Assembly: GCF_024721155.1 (NCBI RefSeq)
Contig: NZ_JAHVAP010000013.1
Coordinates: 86,377-150,376 of the forward strand
From: Mucilaginibacter phenanthrenivorans
GTDB taxonomy: Bacteria > Bacteroidota > Bacteroidia > Sphingobacteriales > Sphingobacteriaceae
Length of the DNA: 64,000 nucleotides
Direction of reading: 5' to 3'
Made by a program: the position numbers and the translations under genes
In this document: positions 60,478 to 64,000 of the stretch, one piece after another
How positions within the stretch are numbered: position 1 is the first letter of the stretch
How the letters are laid out: each line of letters begins with the position of its first letter
The notes under the pieces: generated by a model
Told to the model about the DNA's origin: nothing
The model's database searches: none
What the model saw: only the letters and a program-made list of their open reading frames with translations

Positions 60478-61617
60478 ATGAAGAAAGCTATCATACTGGT
60501 TACGGTAATGTTTATTACCGCCCAATTGTGCCTTGCGCAAACAGATCTTGAGAAAAATGAATCCACTATAAATAACCTTGCTACGGAGATGTTTAACAGT
60601 AAGCTGGCCTCCTACATTCGTCTTGTAGCCAAAGACGTAACCAGCAACCAAAGCGGCTACCAGCTAAACTTTTCGCTCATTGCCTTTAAGGATTCTACAG
60701 CATGGACCAGCGCCCAAAACTATATTACCGCAAACAACAGGTTTTTGCGGAACACCCAGGTAAGCCTGGGCATAGCACACAAGGCCAAATACGGCGATGC
60801 TACCGCGCAGGTAACCTTTGCCCTTACCAACAAGCGCGACAGCACCCTGTTTGTTTACCAGGACAGGCAATCTGACCAGGAAATACTGAACATTTTAAGG
60901 CAGGCCACAACAGACTATTATGATAAACTTGTAAAGGGTGGTATGTCGGCCACGGATGCCGATAAAAAGAGCTCGGCCGGCTACCTGGCCGAAACCGCCT
61001 TTCTTGCCGATCCCGATAAGAACAAACCCGACAAGGATTTTGACGACTTTGCCAATAGCGAGATCAAAAAGTCGAAAACATTCGTCTCGTCGCTAACGCT
61101 GAAGGAGGCCTGGTTAAAGCAGCAGCAAAACTTTAACGACTATGCCAAACAGGTACAACGCCGCGCCTTGTGGACGCTTACGCCTTCTGCCTCCTACAAT
61201 TATACCTACCCCGGTTTTGATAAGCTGGGCGTAGGCTCAATTTACCTGGTATCACTGGATAAGAACATCAAAAACAACCCGCTGCAGCTGGATATTGAGG
61301 GCAACCTTTACTTCGGGCAGGACAGCACAAAAACTACCCCAAACATGGACCAGCGCATTGCGGCCCTGTCTGTCGGTATAAATTATGTGATAAACAGGAA
61401 TGCAAAAGGGGAGTCGGACTTTGAAGCAAAATTTGCCGGCGATTTTGAGCACAACTGGCAGGGCGGCGTTAAGCAGAAAACACCCGATGCCGACCTCACC
61501 ATCCGCTACAATATCTTCAAGGATTTCTGGATCCCGCTTGATATTAAATACGATTCGACCAAAAAAGGTGTGTTCGGTTATGTAAGTGTAACGTGCAATT
61601 TGAGCAAATCGAAATAA
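60478..61617 (+). CDS. Secreted protein of unknown function, probable partner of the 60181 gene
   Basis: 379 residues with a Sec signal (AIILVTVMFITAQLCLAQ). The first half is helical with regular polar pattern (LEKNESTINNLATEMFNSKL, ILNILRQATTDYYDKLVKGG, KDFDDFANSEIKKSKTFVSS); the second half is beta-rich with barrel-like strands ending in VTCNLSKSK (SYNYTYPGFDKLGVGSIYLV, LQLDIEGNLYFGQDS, AALSVGINYVINRN, FGYVSVTCNL). It looks like a periplasmic helical domain joined to an outer-membrane-like barrel section. No known family recognised. Confidence 0.65.
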   Translation: MKKAIILVTVMFITAQLCLAQTDLEKNESTINNLATEMFNSKLASYIRLVAKDVTSNQSGYQLNFSLIAFKDSTAWTSAQNYITANNRFLRNTQVSLGIAHKAKYGDATAQVTFALTNKRDSTLFVYQDRQSDQEILNILRQATTDYYDKLVKGGMSATDADKKSSAGYLAETAFLADPDKNKPDKDFDDFANSEIKKSKTFVSSLTLKEAWLKQQQNFNDYAKQVQRRALWTLTPSASYNYTYPGFDKLGVGSIYLVSLDKNIKNNPLQLDIEGNLYFGQDSTKTTPNMDQRIAALSVGINYVINRNAKGESDFEAKFAGDFEHNWQGGVKQKTPDADLTIRYNIFKDFWIPLDIKYDSTKKGVFGYVSVTCNLSKSK

Positions 61618-61725
61618 GTGGGGTGAATGGTCTCCGTTGCCGCGAGGGGTTTCTCCTTGCGGCAGCAACGGGGAAAGTCCGAAAGTCCGAAAGAACAATC
61701 ATCGAAACTTTATGTCACGCCCACC

Positions 61726-61896
61726 ACGTCATTGCGAGGAACGAAGCAACCTTTACGCAGGACAATCAACGAACCTTTATGTTGGTGGGACCTTACAGCC
61801 GCCAATTGATAACCACAATACTTTTTACTCCCGTGCTTGGATGGCGTAGAGATTGCTTCGAAGCAGGTTGCAAGCAACCTGCCTCGCAATGACGTG
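61726..61896. repeat. Dispersed palindromic repeat, family R1 (copy f, second subtype)
   Basis: Begins acgtcattgcgaggaacgaa and ends tgcctcgcaatgacgt. Marks: 'aggacaatcaacgaaccttt', 'ggataaccacaatactttttactcccgtgc' (with variation) and 'agattgcttcgaagcaggttgcaagcaacc'. It shares the left half with copies a and c but has a different right half, as does the copy at 63795-63963. Confidence 0.85.
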
Positions 61897-62045
61897 ATGT
61901 TTAGTTTGCGTCACCATCGCGTCATTGCGGAACGAAGCAAATCTTGTTTACTTATCCGGGCAAATCATCCGCCCTTTTTTAGCTTTATTATTTGTCGCTA
62001 TCCACCCCTGGAATTGTCATTTTCACACAGCGTTAAACCCTTAAA

Positions 62046-62053
62046 TAGCTTTG
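62046..62053 (+). promoter_or_regulatory. -7 element (TAGCTTTG) of the first DHFR-like gene
   Basis: TAGCTTTG matches TAnnTTTG exactly; the ATG is 28 bp downstream and is preceded by AAGGA, one of the few Shine-Dalgarno-like sequences in the window. Confidence 0.55.
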
Positions 62054-62081
62054 ATCTTTGTATTATACTAATTACAAGGAA

Positions 62082-62651
62082 ATGAGAAAAATAAGAATTT
62101 TTGAACATATCTCGCTGGATGGCGTGATAGAACATGACGGAGACTACACCTATGGCGCCTGGACTACATCCTATAGAAGCCCTGCCGGGGCGGCAATGCT
62201 GCTGGAGGCATACGGGCCGAATTTCGACCTGCTGCTTGCCCGCCACACCTACGATATATTTAGCAGCTTTTGGCCCACTGCCGGAGATTTCCCAATGGCA
62301 AATGCTATAAACGCTGCAACCAAATACATCGTAACCCACGGGCCCGACAGCCTGGAATGGGGACCGGTACAGGGCCTGGGCGGGGACATTGTTGCGGCAA
62401 TTCGCGATCTGAAGTCGACGGATGGCCCTGACCTGATTGTGGTGGGAAGTTCGACGCTAACCTCCGTGTTGCTTGACCAGGGACTGGCTGACGAGGTTGT
62501 GCTCATCACCTACCCGGTTTTGCTTGGCAGCGGTAAACGCCTATTGTCGGACAGTATTTACGCCCGGGAACTTGCCTTCGTCGATTCGAAGTCTACGCCC
62601 ACGGGTTTGCTTGTCAACACCTATCGACATGTTGGGCCGCTGAAATCCTGA
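62082..62651 (+). CDS. RibD_C/dihydrofolate-reductase-family protein (paralog 1)
   Basis: 189 residues from the ATG at 62082 (AAGGA six bases before). DHFR-like Rossmann fold of the RibD_C type: IRIFEHISLDGVIEHDGD at the start, LLLARHTYDIFSSFWP, TKYIVTHGPDSLEWGP, DLIVVGSSTLTSVLLDQGLADEV and LITYPVLLGSGKRLL. Members reduce pyrimidine or pterin-like substrates with NADPH, but most short Bacteroidota versions are uncharacterised. A second copy lies 118 bp downstream. Confidence 0.88.
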   Translation: MRKIRIFEHISLDGVIEHDGDYTYGAWTTSYRSPAGAAMLLEAYGPNFDLLLARHTYDIFSSFWPTAGDFPMANAINAATKYIVTHGPDSLEWGPVQGLGGDIVAAIRDLKSTDGPDLIVVGSSTLTSVLLDQGLADEVVLITYPVLLGSGKRLLSDSIYARELAFVDSKSTPTGLLVNTYRHVGPLKS

Positions 62652-62768
62652 TATTCCACCTGCTGCCGCAAACGAATTTTGGCTACTGTTTCTTTGCGGA
62701 AGCAGGGGGCATTAATCAAATCAACGAAAAAAATTAACTTTGACAAACAACCATAAAAATAGAACTAT

Positions 62769-63341
62769 ATGAGAAAAATAATTTCATTTATGCACATATC
62801 GCTCGACGGTTTTGTAGCAGGCCCGAACGGAGAAATGAACTGGATAACGGTTGATGAGGAAATTTTTGATCACGTGGGTAAGCGGATTGGCGAAACCGAC
62901 AGCGCACTATACGGACGGGTAACCTATGAGATGATGGAGGGTTACTGGCCCACCGCAGCAGACGGGCCGGACGCGAGCAAGCACGACATTGAACATTCAC
63001 AATGGTATAAAACTGCTCACAAAATTGTTTTGTCGAAAACAATGCAGGGCGCGGATTTGCCCAACACAACAATCATCAGCGACAACCTCGTGGACAGCAT
63101 AAACGAAATAAAACAACAGGCAGGCAGCGAGATCCTGCTTTTTGGCAGCCCGGCAGCAACACATGCCCTTATTCAACAAAACTTAATTGACGGCTATTGG
63201 CTGTTTGTTAACCCGGTTATTCTTGGCCAGGGCATTCCACTGTTTACAGATATCAAGGACAAAATAAAACTAAAGCTTTTGACTACCCGGCAATTTGCGA
63301 GTGGGGTAACTGAATTGAGTTATGTAGTGGATGGAGAATAG
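62769..63341 (+). CDS. RibD_C/dihydrofolate-reductase-family protein (paralog 2)
   Basis: 190 residues, same family and length as paralog 1 and in the same order: KIISFMHISLDGFVAGPNGEMNW, SALYGRVTYEMMEGYWP, AHKIVLSKTMQG, SEILLFGSPAATHALIQQNLID and LFVNPVILGQGIPLF. Identity with paralog 1 is limited to the family motifs (LDG, YWP/FWP, PVxLGxG), so the tandem pair is an old duplication or two separate acquisitions. Confidence 0.9.
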   Translation: MRKIISFMHISLDGFVAGPNGEMNWITVDEEIFDHVGKRIGETDSALYGRVTYEMMEGYWPTAADGPDASKHDIEHSQWYKTAHKIVLSKTMQGADLPNTTIISDNLVDSINEIKQQAGSEILLFGSPAATHALIQQNLIDGYWLFVNPVILGQGIPLFTDIKDKIKLKLLTTRQFASGVTELSYVVDGE

Positions 63342-63362
63342 CGAAGGAACGTTGCCTTATAT

Positions 63363-63668
63363 TTATTCCTCAATTAATTTGTCATATAAATCGAGCCATT
63401 CCGGATTTAGGGAATTGATCAATGCAATTTTTGCGTTCCTGCTTCCGCCTTTAATGGCTTTTTCAACAGCGATTGCTTCTTCGATACGCGAATAAAAGTA
63501 ATAATAAACCAATTTTTCGCAGTTGTATTTGGCTGTAAAGCTATTAGGATATAAATGGGTTTTGTGATCCCAAACCCTGCTGACAAGATCGGAAGTGACG
63601 CCAACGTATAACACGCTATGCCGTTTATTGGTCATTATGTAAACACAACCTCCGTATGCAACTACCAT
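63363..63668 (-). CDS. GIY-YIG nuclease-family protein (UPF0213/YhbQ-like)
   Basis: 101 residues. The core is the short GIY-YIG domain: VYIMTNKRHSVLYVGVTSDL (Tyr and Tyr-Val-Gly of the motif), RVWDHK with the catalytic Arg/His region, YNCEKLVYYYFYSRIEEAIAVEKAIKGG with the metal Glu and a final WLDLYDKL. Stand-alone versions are common in Bacteroidota genomes and may be nucleases or only DNA-binding remnants of mobile elements. It is flanked by R1 repeats on the left side of the next block. Confidence 0.85.
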   Translation of the reverse strand: MVVAYGGCVYIMTNKRHSVLYVGVTSDLVSRVWDHKTHLYPNSFTAKYNCEKLVYYYFYSRIEEAIAVEKAIKGGSRNAKIALINSLNPEWLDLYDKLIEE

Positions 63669-63718
63669 GCTGCAAAATAAAGATTATCTCTAATATTCCA
63701 TGCGCTCTCGTCATTGCT

Positions 63719-64000
63719 ATCTCCGCGCGTCATTGCGAGGAACGAAGCAACCTCTACGCAGGACAATCAACGGACCTTTATGCCTCTCCCTCACGTCATT
63801 GCGAGGAACGAAGCAACCTCAGCGTAGGACAATCAACGAACCTTAATGCTGATTGAACCTTGCACCCGCATCCTGGTAACCACAATGTTTTTTACTCCCG
63901 TGCATGGATGGCGTAGAGATTGCTTCGAAGCAGGTTGCGGGCAACCCGCCTCGCAATGACGTGATGGTTAATTAACTTACGGTCAAGTAATTGCGAGGAA
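63719..64000. repeat. Tandem R1 repeats (copy h and neighbours)
   Basis: A truncated copy (63719-63790, starting gcgtcattgcgaggaacgaa) is followed by a full copy of the second subtype (63793-63963, cacgtcattgcgag to cctcgcaatgacgtg), and ttgcgaggaa at the window edge is the start of a further one. Clustered tandem copies are found only here. Confidence 0.8.

Larger units (their letters stand above)
61618..62057. other. 440-bp gap: R1 repeats, no gene
   Basis: 61660-61690 has gtccgaaagtccgaaag words; 61726-61896 is a full R1 copy and 61918-61945 a partial one. Frames that read RHCEERSNLYAGQ come from R1 and are not genes. Confidence 0.6.

Noticed and set aside
61637..61849. Reading frames giving RHCEERSNLYAGQ-type peptides
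   Set aside because: They are translations of the R1 repeat ends, present in several copies and frames (also near 63656-63856), and are not genes.

Overview
The window is Bacteroidota chromosome, most likely a Sphingobacteriaceae member close to Mucilaginibacter. The signs are SusC/SusD pairs, a DUF5686/carboxypeptidase-regulatory outer-membrane protein, a DUF5690 transporter, LytS/LytTR signalling, many Cys-lipoproteins, promoters of the TTTG-N~19-TAnnTTTG type and almost no Shine-Dalgarno sequences. No rRNA, tRNA or CRISPR array was found. Gene identities come from motif and family recognition in the sequence alone; no database search was possible.

Layout. 1-3600 is the end of an accessory segment: a partial lipoprotein, a FISUMP-type secreted protein, an XRE regulator, a likely small RNA and a tyrosine recombinase. 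3613-5053 holds thioredoxin and an acetyl-esterase-like hydrolase. 5224-21423 is the most interesting block. It contains a Tat-exported phosphocholine-type phospholipase C, an FAD amine oxidoreductase, a DUF5690 transporter, a phosphonatase-like (PhnX-like) HAD hydrolase, an XRE-cupin regulator, a PhnZ/TmpB-like HD diiron oxygenase with every known catalytic residue in place, and a SusC/SusD pair followed by two alkaline-phosphatase-superfamily phosphodiesterases and a GDPD. I read it as an undescribed uptake and degradation locus for (phosphono)lipid head groups or related organophosphonates. Two of its operons share an almost identical 45-bp promoter/operator, and a third gene carries the same TTTAG-N5-CTAAA palindrome.

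21607-34268 is a mixed set of secreted hydrolases and housekeeping genes: LolA-like protein, metallo-beta-lactamase-fold enzyme, esterase, GT39, FtsX-type permease, DinB, Kelch, GH79-like glycosidase, OsmC-ferredoxin fusion and GNAT. 34434-38008 is a signalling triad: cNMP-binding histidine kinase, response-regulator/thioredoxin-reductase fusion and UBP zinc finger. 38092-46626 holds DoxX, an RND efflux operon (adaptor, pump, outer-membrane factor) and an autoinhibited Fic protein under its own palindromic operator array. 46772-51743 is a LytTR/LytS pair divergent from a large beta-barrel receptor. 52069-61617 has small lipoproteins, GNAT, an ApbE-DUF4266-DUF3570 operon, a DUF5686 protein and a pair of unknown genes. 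62082-63668 ends with two tandem RibD_C/DHFR-like paralogs and a GIY-YIG protein.

A second theme is intergenic DNA. At least seven families of palindromic, word-repeat-like elements fill the gaps. Several overlap gene ends so closely that the repeat supplies the stop codon (five genes), and in one case it supplies the N-terminal codons.
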